Below are positions 1 through 9,300 of a DNA stretch of 11,449 nt, in pieces. Origin of the DNA: CAZQXD01 sp964597315 (GTDB taxonomy: Bacteria; Pseudomonadota; Gammaproteobacteria; Competibacterales; Competibacteraceae). Numbering within the stretch: the stretch's first letter is position 1; the number at the start of each line of letters is the position of its first letter. Position numbers and translations under genes: made by a program. The notes below the pieces were generated by a model. The model ran no database searches and was not told where the DNA came from. It worked only from the letters and a program-made list of their open reading frames with translations. The DNA lies in contig CAZQXD010000099.1 of the NCBI GenBank assembly GCA_964597315.1, positions 1 through 11,449 of the forward strand. Reading direction: 5' to 3'.

Positions 1-1520
1 TGTTGGCGTTCCCCGGCCTCCAGCCAGGGTAGCTCCGCCACCGGGCGCTCGGGCCGGGCCGCCGCCGCCGCCAACAGGCTCCGGTAGCGGGCCAGCAGCC
101 GCCGGGCGCTATCCGCTTCGAACAGGTCGCTGTCGTACTCCAGGGCCGCTTCCAGCCCCTCCTCGGTCTCCTCCATGGACAGATACAGATCGAATTTGGC
201 GGTGGTTCCCTCCTGGCGCAGCAGTTCCAGGCGCAACTCCCGCAGTTCCAGGCGCTTTTCGGGCACGTTTTGCAAGGCGAACAGCACTTGGCACAGGGGG
301 TTGCGCCCCAGATTGCGTTCGATGCCCAGTTCATCCACCAGCCGCTCGAAGGGCAGGTCCTGGTGGGCGTAGGCGTCCAGGGCGGTGTCCCGGGTCCGGG
401 CCAGCAGGTCCGTGAACGGGGGGTTCCCGGACAGGTCCAGGCGCAAGGCCAGGGTATTGACGAAAAAGCCGATCAGCGGCTCCACCCCCGGCTGATTACG
501 GTTGGCGATGGCGGTGGCCACCAGGAATTCCCCCTGGCCGCTGTATCGGGACAACAGCACCGCGAAGCCCGCCAGCAAGGTCATGAACAGGCTGGCTCCG
601 CTGCCCCGGCTCAGGGTCTTGAGGGTTTCGGTCAGCTCCGGTCCCAGGGCCAGCACCTCCAGCCCACCCCGGAAACGCTGGGCTGGGGGCCGGGGGCGGT
701 CGGTGGGCAGTTCCAGCACCGTGGGCGCTCCCGCCAGTTGCCGTTTCCAGTAGCGAAGCTGCCCCTCCAGCACCGCCCCGCTCAGCCAGCGCCGTTGCCA
801 ACGGCAAAAATCAGCGTATTGCACGGGTAGCTCGGGCAGGGGCGAGGGCAGGTTCTGGCTGAAAGCTTGGTACAGGGGGGCCAGTTCCCGGACCAGCACC
901 GCCATGGACCAGCCATCGGAGACGATATGGTGGACAGTGAGCAACAGCACATGGCGCTCGGGGGCTAGGCGCAGCAAGGCTGCCCGCAGCAGCGGCCCGG
1001 TGGCCAGGTCAAAGGCGACCCGGGACTCATGAATCATCCGCTCTCGGACCCGGCGTTCTCCCTCCGCCTCGTCCAGGGCGCTCAAATCGGTCACCGGCAA
1101 GTCCAGTTCCAATACCAGGTCGATCACCTGGGTCGGCTGGCCCAGTTCCTGGGGAAACCGGGTGCGTAGGGCCTGGTGGCGGCGGACGATTTCATTCAGA
1201 GACCGGGCCAGGGCCGCCACCCGCAAGGGACCGGTCAGGCGCACCGCCACCGGGATAATGTAAAAAGGACTGTCCGGGACCAGTTGGGCCAGAAACCACA
1301 GCCGTTCCTGGGCGTGGGACAGGGGCGGCGGGCCGTCCCCGGTGGTGGCGACCAGGCGTCCTGGAAGCCGGGCGAGGAGTGCCCCCTTATGCTCGGCCAG
1401 GGCTTGGCGCAGGGCCGGGTCCAGGGCGCCCTTGGGGGCGCGCAGTCGCAGTTGGTCCCCATCGGCGGTGAGGCTGATGCCCCGGTGGCTGAGTTCGGCT
1501 AGCAGTTGCTCGACGGTCAT
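1..1520 (-). CDS. NRPS subunit, N-terminal part: TubC_N docking domain plus condensation domain (3' partial)
   Basis: This gene starts an NRPS subunit that takes the polyketide acyl chain from the upstream PKS and condenses it with an amino acid. I translated it by hand from ATG at 1520. It stays open for 506 codons and leaves the window at position 1. Residues 1-52 (MTVEQLLAELSHRGISL...) match the TubC_N beta-hairpin docking fold. A condensation domain follows at about residues 64-490. Visible motifs are C1 SHAQERLWFL (68-77), C2 RHQALRTRF, C3 HHIVSDG (197-203, catalytic second His 198), C4 YADFCRW, C5 IGFFVNT (350-356), HQDLPFE (386-392) and NPLCQVLF (from 407). These resemble LCL-type domains. 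The last residues, LPWLEAGERQ, are the usual lead into an adenylation domain, which must lie beyond the left edge. The start is 19 nt after the stop of the upstream PKS gene, with GGAGAA 11 nt before the ATG. The amino acid used cannot be predicted here. Confidence 0.95.
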   Translation of the reverse strand, partial: MTVEQLLAELSHRGISLTADGDQLRLRAPKGALDPALRQALAEHKGALLARLPGRLVATTGDGPPPLSHAQERLWFLAQLVPDSPFYIIPVAVRLTGPLRVAALARSLNEIVRRHQALRTRFPQELGQPTQVIDLVLELDLPVTDLSALDEAEGERRVRERMIHESRVAFDLATGPLLRAALLRLAPERHVLLLTVHHIVSDGWSMAVLVRELAPLYQAFSQNLPSPLPELPVQYADFCRWQRRWLSGAVLEGQLRYWKRQLAGAPTVLELPTDRPRPPAQRFRGGLEVLALGPELTETLKTLSRGSGASLFMTLLAGFAVLLSRYSGQGEFLVATAIANRNQPGVEPLIGFFVNTLALRLDLSGNPPFTDLLARTRDTALDAYAHQDLPFERLVDELGIERNLGRNPLCQVLFALQNVPEKRLELRELRLELLRQEGTTAKFDLYLSMEETEEGLEAALEYDSDLFEADSARRLLARYRSLLAAAAARPERPVAELPWLEAGERQ

Positions 1521-1539
1521 AATCCTAGGGGTTCTCCAG
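1521..1539 (-). promoter_or_regulatory. Short intergenic spacer with candidate ribosome binding site for the NRPS gene
   Basis: Only 19 nt separate the TGA of the PKS gene (1542-1540) from the ATG at 1520. The spacer carries GGAGAA (minus strand, 1537-1532), 11 nt before the ATG. This is a slightly long but usable Shine-Dalgarno position. There is no room for a separate promoter or terminator, so co-transcription and possibly coupled translation are likely. Confidence 0.55.
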
Positions 1540-4500
1540 TCACGACAAACGAGTCAGGCGCTCCAGGCGCTCCAGGCGGGCGGCCAGGTCCCCATCCAAG
1601 GTGGCCCCATCCAGGGTGGCTCCATCCAGGGTGGCCCCATCCGGGGTGGCCCCATCCGGGGTGGCCCCATCCGGGGCAGCGGCTGCGGGGGCGGCGGGTT
1701 GCTCCGGGGCGTCGGGTGGCGGCCAGTCCAGCGCCTCCCTGGCCAGGTAATCGGTTAACCGGGCCAGATCCGGGCAGTCGAAGGCTAGGGTGCCGGGCAG
1801 GGACCGGCCCAACTGGGTCTGGAGGCGGTTTTTCAGCTCCACGGCCATCATGGAATCCATGCCCAGCTCGAAAAAGCCCCGCTCCGGCTCCACCGTCGCC
1901 GGGTCGGCGAAACCCAAGGCGGCAGCCAGTTCAGTTTGCAAATGGGCCAGCAGCGCCCCCCGCCGCTCGGTCGGGTCCAGGGCCTGGAGCCGGGCGGCCA
2001 CGGCGCCGTCGCCGGGGGGCGGGGGGGCGGCCTTACCCGGCAGCTCCGCCAGCAGGGGCCGGGGACCCCGGGCTTCGTAGACCGCCCTAAACCGTTCCCA
2101 GTCCACCGCCGCCACCACGGCGTCGGGGCGGCCGGTTCCGATCAGAGCGCCTAACAGGTTCAGGGCCGGGTCCGGGTCCAGGGCGGCGATCCCCAGTTCC
2201 GCCAGTTTGGCCTGGTCGGCGGCCTTGGCCATGCCTGCCAGCTTCCAAGGCCCCCAGGCGATGCTCACTGCCGGTCGACCGGCGGCCTGGCGGGCGGCGG
2301 CCAGACTGTCCAGAAAGGCGTTGGCGGCGGCGTAGTGGGCCTGGTGGCGGGAGCCCCAGACGGCGGCGATGGAGGACAGACAGACAAAAAACGCCGACCC
2401 CGGAACCAGCCGATCCAGCAGCCAGCCCCCCAGCACTTTGGGGCGCAAAGTGGCCAGCCAGGTACTCAGGTCCAGTTCTTTCAGGGACCGGTAGCCGGGG
2501 ACCCCGGCGGCGTGGATCACCCCCCCCAAGGGCCGGTCCAGGGCGGCCAGCAGGGGTTCCAGGGTGGCCGGGTCGGCCACGTCGCCCTGGAGGCAGCGCA
2601 CCTGGACCCCCTGTCGCTCCAGGGCCTCCAAAACCGGTCGGGCGCTCTGTCCGGGGGGGCGGCGGCCCAGTAGCAGCAGCTGCCGCGCTCCCTGATTGGC
2701 CAGCCAGCGGGCCGCGGCCAGGCCGATGCTCCCCAGCCCGCCGCTGATCAGATACACGGCGTCGTCCCGCAACCGGACCGGGACCGGAGAAACCGGCAGG
2801 GACCGCAGCCGGGGAACGTGGACCTGGCCCCGGCGTAAGGCGAACTGGTCCTCGTGGGGACAATCCAGCAGTCCCCCCAGCCGCTCCCAGGGGTCCGGGT
2901 TCGAGGGGTCCAGGTCGATCAGCCCCCCCCAGCCCGTGGGCCGCTCCAGGGCCAGTACCCGGCCCAGGCCCCAGAGGGTCGCCGGAGCGGGGTTGGCGAT
3001 GGTCCCGGCCACGGCCACCGCCCCCCGGGTCACCAGCCACAGGGGCGTGGCCCCATCCAGGCTTTGGGCCAGGTGTAGGGCGCCGCCGCCGATGCGGGCC
3101 TGAAAGTCCTCCAGGTCCTGGGCCGTGGCGCTGGGGTTGTCCAGGCTCCAGAGGTGGACCGCCCCCGCCGGTGGCCGGTCCAGGGCGGCCAGCAGCTCCC
3201 GGAACGCGCCGGGGTCCGTGGGGGGCAGGGTCCAGGTATCGGTCTCCAGCCGGGCCAAGCGCTCCCCGGGCAGCACCCGGATCACCCGTCCGCCCCGGTC
3301 TCCCAGAATCGCGGCCAGACCGTGGGCCGGTTCGGCTTCGGTGACCAGCAGCAGCCAGTCCCCGGATCGGGTCGGACCGGGGGCAGGGGTCAGGGGCTGC
3401 CAGTCCAGCCCGTAACACCAATCCGGCAAGCCGGTCGTGGCCTGTTGCCGGTGGCGACGCAGCAGGACGGCGAGGATCTCCGGGGCCTGTTCCTGGGCCG
3501 CTGGGGACAGCTCCGCCGCCAACAGGGCTTGCAGCCCGGCCAGGTCTCCCCGCTCCAACCCCTGGGCCACCGCCGAGACCGGCGCCGGGTCCGGCAAGGC
3601 GTCGTCCAGCCAGTAGCGTTGCCGCTGGAAGGGGTAGGTGGGCAAGTCCGTCCGGGGTCCGTCCCCGGTCACCGCCCGCCAGTTTGGGTCCAGGCCCCGG
3701 GCGTAAAGCTGGCCCAGGCTGTCTAGCAGGGTCTGCTCCTCGTCCCGGCCCCGGCGCAGGGAGGGTAGCCAGGTCCGGTCTTGCTCTCCCAGGCCCCGCC
3801 GGGCCATGGCCAGCAGCACCGGCTGGGGTCCCAGTTCCACGAAGGTATCCGCCTCCGAGGCGAGGCTGGCCACCCCGGCGGCGAAGCGCACCGGCTCCAG
3901 GGCGTGGCGCAGCCAGTACTCCGGGTCGGCCATGGTCCCATCGGCCCAGCCGCCGGTGAGGCAGGAGACCAGGGGCAGTTGGGGCGGATGCAGGGAGATG
4001 CCGTCTAGCAGCCGCCGGAAGTCCCCGGTCATGGGCCCCATCAGAGGCGAGTGGAAGGCGTGGGAAACGGTCAGTTCCCGGCTCTCCGCTCCCAGTGCCC
4101 CAAGCACCGCCTCCAGGGCGCGGCGGCTGCCGGAGATGACCACTTGTCCCGGCTCGTTGAATCCAGCGATGGCCGCTTCGGCGGCATAGGGAGCCAGGGC
4201 GGCGGCCACCCGATCCGCCTCGGCGAACACCGCCGCCATAGTCCCGCCTGCGGGCAGGGCCTGCATCAGCCGACCCCGGGCTGCCGCCAGCCGCAGCCCA
4301 TCCTCCAGAGAAAACACCCCGGCCAGACAAGCGGCGGTCAGTTCCCCCAGGCTATGGCCGATCAGCGCCGTCGGCTCCACCCCCCAGGACGCCCATAGCC
4401 GGGCCAGGGCATAGCCTAGGGCGAACAGGGCCGGTTGGGCGTTGCCGGTGGCGTGGATGGCCGGGGTGTCCGTGAACAGCAGCTCGGTCAAGGGTTGTTC

Positions 4501-6332
4501 CAGCAGTGGGTCCAACACCGCCGCGCAGCGGTCGATGGTGTCCCGGAACAGGGGTCGGCTCCGGTACAGCCCCTGGCCCATGGCTGGATATTGGCTGCCC
4601 TGGCCGGTGAACAGAAAAGCCACCCGTGGGGCGCTCCGGCCTAGCGAGGCCTGACCCTGGGAGACCCCGCCCTGCTCCAGGGCGGCCAGCAGCGCCTCCA
4701 GGTCCTGGGCAGTCACGGCCAGCCGCGTGGGCAAATGCCGCCGCCCCAAGGCCAGGGTACGGGCCACGGTGGCCAGCTCCAGGTCTGGGTGGGCGGCCAG
4801 GTGGCGGCGGTGGCGTTGGAGCAATTCCTCCAAGGCCGCCACGTCCCGAGCGGAGAAGGGAAACAGCCGCCAGCCAGCGGGACTCGCAGGACTCGTAGGA
4901 CTCGTAGGATGCGGTGAGGAACGAACCGCATCATGTCCCCCCCCACCTAAACTCGCAGGACTCGTAGCATCACCCCCCCCCACACCCTCCAACACCACAT
5001 GCACATTGCTCCCCGCCATGCCAAAGGAACTTACCCCCGCCCGGGGTGGGTCCCCCGCCAGGGGCATGGGCTGCTGGGCCACCCGCAGAGGCAGATCATC
5101 CCAGGGAATCCGGGGGTTGGGGGTCCCGAACCGGGGCTGGGCCGGCGCCCGCCGCTGCGCCAGCANNNNNNNNNNGCGATACCGGCGGCGGCCTCCAGAT
5201 GGCCGAGATTGGCCTTCACCGCCCCCAGGATCAGGGGCGTAGGGCGGGGCGCGCCGAACACCGCCCCCAGGGCGCCCGCCTCGATGGGGTCCCCCAGCAC
5301 CGTGCCGGTGCCGTGGGTTTCCATATAACCGATGCTCTCTGGGGTCAGGCCCGCATCCCCCAAGGCCCGGCGCAGCAGTTGTTCCTGGGCCGCCTCGCTG
5401 GGCACGGTGAGTCCGCTACCGGGACCGTCGTGGTTGCTGGCCGAACCCCGGATCACCGCCAGTATCCTATCGCCGTCGGCCTGGGCGTCGGTCAGGCGCT
5501 TGAGCACCACTAGGCCACAGCCCTCGCCCCGGGCGAAACCGTCGGCGGCGGCGTCGAAGGCTTTACAGCGGCCATCCGGGGCCAAGGCTCGGGTGCGGGA
5601 CAAAAACACGGCGGTGCGGGGGGCCAGGGCCAGTTGCACCCCCCCGGCCAGGGCCAGGTCGCACTCCCCGGAGCGCAGGCTTTGTACCGCCAGATGCACC
5701 GCCAGCAGTGACGAGGAACAGGCCGTGTCCAGGGCCAGACAGGGACCGCGCAAACCCAGCACATAGGACAGCCGCCCGGCGGCGAAGCACAGGCCGTTGC
5801 CGGTGCCGTCATAGGGACCGATGGCGGCGGGGTCCCGGCGGTGCAGGGCCAATTGGGCGTAGTCGTTCTGGCCAATGCCCACAAACACCCCGGTGGCGCT
5901 GCCCGGCTCCGGCAGCCGCCCAGATCGTTCCAAGGCCTCCCAGGCCACTTCTAGCAGCAGCCGTTGCTGGGGGTCCAGGGAGTGGGCCTCCCGGGGGGCG
6001 ATGCCGAAAAAGCCCGGATCGAAGCGGTCCACATGGGACAGCCATCCGCCCTTGTGGACATAGATCTTACCGGCGGCCTCCGGGTCGGGATCGTGCCAGG
6101 CCACCGGGTCCCAGCGTCCGGGGGGCAAGTCGGTGATGGCGTCCCGGCCCGCTGCTAGTAAATCCCAGAACGACTCCGGGTCGTCGGCCCCACCGGGGAA
6201 GCGGCAAGCCATGGCGATGATGGCCACCGGCTCCCGGTGGCGGCGTTCGGCGGCCTCCAGCCGGGTACGGGCCTCCCGCAGGGCGCGGAGGATGCGTTCC
6301 GGGTCGGGCGGGGTGCGCGGGTTATTGCCCAT
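1540..6332 (-). CDS. Type I modular PKS subunit, one module: KS-AT-KR-ACP (interrupted by assembly gap)
   Basis: This one-module PKS adds one malonyl-derived unit and reduces its beta-keto group. The helix at residues 11-33 (PERILRALREARTRLEA) looks like a docking coil. The KS follows with Cys205 (DTACSSS), His340 (ETHGTGT) and His378 (NLGHLEA), so the catalytic triad is complete. The 10-N gap comes just after AAGI. Beyond it the same protein resumes in another apparent frame as LAQRRAPAQPRFGTPNPRI, the normal KS C-terminus. The AT has GHSLG (Ser at 4353-4351) and HAFH (4062-4051), the malonyl-CoA signature. The KR has GGLGSIG (2742-2722), Lys 2439, Ser 2373, Tyr 2334 and Asn 2322. Trp eight residues before Tyr and no LDD motif suggest A-type. 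The ACP has GMDSM, Ser at 1854-1852. There is no DH, ER or thioesterase. A DGAT repeat linker and a Leu/Arg-rich helix end the protein. ATG 6332 is preferred because GAGGT sits 8 nt upstream. A GTG at 6398 overlapping the previous stop is the alternative. Confidence 0.93.
1588..1677 (-). repeat. Six 15-bp tandem repeats coding for DGAT(P/L) in the ACP-to-docking linker
   Basis: Six consecutive 15-bp units follow the plus-strand consensus ggccccatccggggt, at 1588, 1603, 1618, 1633, 1648 and 1663. The three units at 1633-1677 are nearly identical, and the three at 1588-1632 have diverged by a few bases. On the coding strand each gives DGAT followed by Pro or Leu, the last one becoming DGD. The array lies between the ACP and the C-terminal helix of the KS-AT-KR-ACP subunit, after an Ala/Pro-rich stretch, so it probably forms a flexible acidic tether. 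The unit length is a multiple of three, so copy number can change without loss of frame. Confidence 0.95.
4880..4985 (-). repeat. Low-complexity KS-AT linker segment with 9-bp repeats and two long G tracts
   Basis: Three 9-bp units (ggactcgca, ggactcgta, ggactcgta on the plus strand, 4880-4906) code for repeated TSP/ASP. The 17-bp string actcgcaggactcgtag occurs twice, at 4882-4898 and 4951-4967. Between and after them are homopolymers of eight (4937-4944) and nine (4973-4981) C on the plus strand, giving Gly-rich stretches. The segment lies after the KS C-terminus (GMAGSNVHVVLE) and before the AT N-terminus. It uses codons such as AGT, ACG and CCT that are scarce in the flanking domains, so it looks like an expanded or inserted repeat rather than conserved linker. 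Confidence 0.85.
5166..5175. other. Assembly gap (10 N) inside the KS domain
   Basis: Ten N interrupt the KS just after the GHLEAAAGI motif. In the minus reading direction the sequence stops after the first two bases of a codon (gc-, probably Ala) and resumes with the last two of another (-tg). An intact reading frame therefore needs a missing length of 3k+2. Ten does not satisfy this, so the N run is a placeholder. Normal KS spacing between AAGI and the (T/E)PNP motif suggests about 23 missing bases. No catalytic residue is lost. Confidence 0.95.
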
Positions 6333-6394
6333 GGGCTGTGACCTCACGGTTGACGGGAGGCAAGCCGTTTCGTAGCCCCATAACGGTCCCCAAG
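6333..6394 (-). promoter_or_regulatory. Junction of the two PKS genes with ribosome binding site
   Basis: The upstream PKS gene ends with TGA at 6397-6395. GAGGT on the minus strand (6345-6341) lies 8 nt before ATG 6332, a good Shine-Dalgarno arrangement for the KS-AT-KR-ACP gene. A GTG at 6398 overlaps the TGA as GTGA and has GGAGGAG (6418-6412) 13 nt upstream. It would add 22 residues that do not resemble a docking helix, so it is the less likely start. No terminator-like hairpin was seen. Confidence 0.6.
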
Positions 6395-9300
6395 TCACGA
6401 GTCACGCCCATCTCCTCCCAATAGCTGCTCCAACTCCGCCAACTCCGCCGCGATGGCGTCCGTCGCCCCCGGTTCCGGTTCCGGTTCCGGTTCCGGTTCC
6501 GACTCCGGTTCCGCCGCCGGAGCCAGGGTGTCGGCCAGCCAAGCGGCCAGGGTCGCCACCGTGGGATACTTGAAGCTCAAGGTGGCCGGTGGTTCCCGGC
6601 CGATCAGACCTCGCACCCGTTTGTGCAATTCCATGGCCGTCAGGGAATCCATGCCCATCTGGAAAAACCCCCGATCCCCCGGTGTCGCCGCCGGATCGGC
6701 AAAGCCCAGGATGGCCGCCAGTTGCTCCCGCAGCCACGCCTCCGCCAGCCCCCGCCGCCGGGCTGGCGGGGCCTCCCGCAGCCGCGCTGCCGGGTCCGCC
6801 GTCCCCGGAGCGGCCGTTTGGGTGGGTCGCAGCCTGTGGAATAGAGCTGGCGGTTGCTCCGGGAAACCGGCCAGAAACCGCCCCCAGTCCATATCCAGCA
6901 CCCCGGCTTGCTCGACGTCCAGGGCCAGCAGCCGTTCCAAGGCCGCCAGGGCCCGGGAGGGTTCCAGGGGACTCAGGCCCAGGGCCGCCCACTGGCTCTC
7001 TCGGCGCTCCCCCACCGCCGCCGCCATGCCCACCCCGGCCCAGGGACTCCAGTTCACCGTCAGGGCCGGTAGCCCCAGTCGCCGCCGGTGCTGGGCCAGG
7101 CTGTCCAGGCAGGCGTTGGCGGCCACGTAATTGGCCAGCCCCGGCGCTCCCAGCAGGGCGGCGGCGGAAGAACACAGCACAAAGCAGTCCAGATCCAGGT
7201 CCTGGGTGAGCCGGTGCAGATTCCAGGCCCCGGCCAATTTCGGGACCAGCACCTGCTCGAACAGCGCCCAACGGTGGTCCGCCAGCCGCCGGTCGGCGAA
7301 TGTCCCGGCGGCGTGGATCACCCCCCGGATGGGCGTCCCGCTTGCCAGGTCCAAGGCCCGTTCCAAGGCCACCGGGTCGGCCACGTCCGCCGCCGCCAGG
7401 GTCACTTCCAGGCCCTGCTCCCGCAAGGCCAGCACTGCCTCGGGCGGGTGTTCCGGGTCGACATGGCGACCGATCAGCAGTAACCGCCGAACCCCCCGCT
7501 CCCCCAGCCAGCGGGCCAGTTCCAGACCCAGTCCTCCCAGGCCGCCGGTGATGACATAGCGGCCTTCTCCCCGCAGCGGCGACGGCGCGGCGGGGCCGGG
7601 GTCCAGGGCAACGAGGCGCGGCGCCCGCCAGGCCCCGCCCCGCCGGGCCAGCCGGTCCTCCCCCGGGTCGGCCAGTTGCCGGGCCAGTAGCCGGGCCTCC
7701 TCCGGCTCCCCGGCTGGGTCCAGGTCCAGCAGTCGGCAGGCCAGCTCCGGGTGTTCCCCTTGCAGGGTTTCCCCTAGCCCCCATAGGGCAGCCTGGACCG
7801 GGGACAGCCGGGCCTCGCCCCCCACCCCCCGAGCGCCCCGGGTCACCAGCCAGAGGGGGGGGCGTTGGTTGCCAGCCAGAAGTCCTTGAATCAGGTGCAG
7901 GGCGCCGCCGCAGTCCTGGGTGGCCTGCGCCATGAGGGCGGCGGCGTCCAGGGTGTCGTGCTCCGGGGTGTCCAGGGACCACAACTGGACGATGCCCTCC
8001 AGGGGACCGGTCTCCAGCCAGGGGTCCAGTCCCCCTGGACCGGGGGTTTGGGCATCGGCCCGGACCAGTCGGCAGTGGTCCGCGCCCAGTTCCTGGGCCA
8101 GGGCCTCGGCCACCCCGCCCCGGTCCGCCAGCAGCAGCCAGCGTCCCGGATCGGCGTCCCGGCGGGCCAGCAACAGGGTTTGCTGAAAGGCGGGGGGCGC
8201 CGGAGGGGCCAGGGCCGCCGTTCCCTCGAAGCCCGTGGCGGCCAGGAGTTCCTCCCAAGCGGCGGCGGGTAGCAGGGGGTGATCCGGGCGCAGTTCCCGG
8301 TCCGTGAACCGCCACCAGCCCTCGGTGAGACCGAAAGTGAGGTCCAGCCAGCGCCGCCGGGCCGTGCCCTCTACCAGCAGCAACAGCCCGCCAGGGGTCA
8401 GCAGCCGCCGCAGATGGCCCAACACGCTGCGCAAATCCTGGCAGGCATGGGCCACATTGGCGGCCACTACGGCATGAAAGCGCCGCTGGCCAAAACCCTG
8501 TTCCGCCGGGTCCCGCTCCAGATCCAGAACCGCCGTCCGTAGCCGGGCGTCACCCCGGAACCGCTCCCTGGCCCGGTGGGGGAACAGGGCCGACAGGTCC
8601 GTGAACCAGTATTCGCAGTCTTCGGGCAGGGCCTCCAGCAGGGCGGCGCTGGTGGCCCCGGTGCCGGCCCCCACTTCCAGCACCCGGCCCCCGGCGGGCA
8701 GGGCGGCGGCCAGGGCGCGGGCGGTCAGGGCGTTTAGGGTCCGGGCGCCCGGGGAGTCCTGGTAGAGCCGGGTCAGGGGTTGCTGGTCGCCCCCGGGGAA
8801 CAGCAATTCCAGGGGGTCCTGGTCGCCCCGCAGCACCGCCCCTAGGCGGGGGCCGCAGCGGTGGAGCAAATCCCGTTCGGCGGCGCAGGCCCCGGCCAGG
8901 GGGCGGTCCGTGGGTTTGACCGTGGCCAGGGGCGACAACAAACGCCAGCCGTCCGCCTCGGCCCGGGCCATGCCGGACTCTCCCAGCATGGCCAGCAGGC
9001 GGTTAAACAAATCCCGGTGGCGGGGGATCACCCCTAGCCGCTCCGCCAGCTCCGGGGCCGTTATCCGATCCCCCGGCGTGGGCGTCCAGCCCAGTTCCCC
9101 CAGGGCCGCCAGGAGATAGTCCAGGGCCAGGTCTTCCAGCTCCCCCAGGCCCCGGGCGTAGTCGTCCAGGACCGGGTCGGCGGTTAGCGCCGGGAGCGGC
9201 GGGTCGGCGGGGGGAGGGATTTCCCCGACCGTCTCCCAGTCCAGGCCATAGAGACCGGGCAGCTTGGCGTTGCCCAGACCCGGCCGCAGTTCCAGGCCGG

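Noticed and set aside
270..830. Plus-strand open frame of 186 codons
   Set aside because: It is antisense to the condensation domain, which is continuous and carries all its motifs. The Gln/Gly-rich product matches nothing known to me.
1633..1680. G-quadruplex in the DGAT repeat
   Set aside because: The G runs are separated by about 11 nt and interleaved with complementary C runs, so duplex or hairpin pairing is as likely. The repeat is explained by its coding role.
2087..4330. 747-codon open frame on the minus strand overlapping the AT-KR region
   Set aside because: Its product is a Gly/Pro/Arg-rich string without any domain. It is an out-of-frame shadow of the PKS gene caused by very high GC.
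4908..4932. Rho-independent terminator
   Set aside because: The hairpin lies in the middle of a coding region, has a long loop and no following T tract on either strand.
1540..5082. Separate AT-KR-ACP gene starting at GTG 5082
   Set aside because: The frame is open upstream to the N gap and encodes the normal KS C-terminus, so it belongs to the same protein as the KS before the gap.
6402..8315. 637-codon minus-strand frame with a collagen-like Gly/Pro-rich translation
   Set aside because: It overlaps the KR-ACP coding region in another frame and has no recognisable motifs, while the PKS frame shows all catalytic residues.
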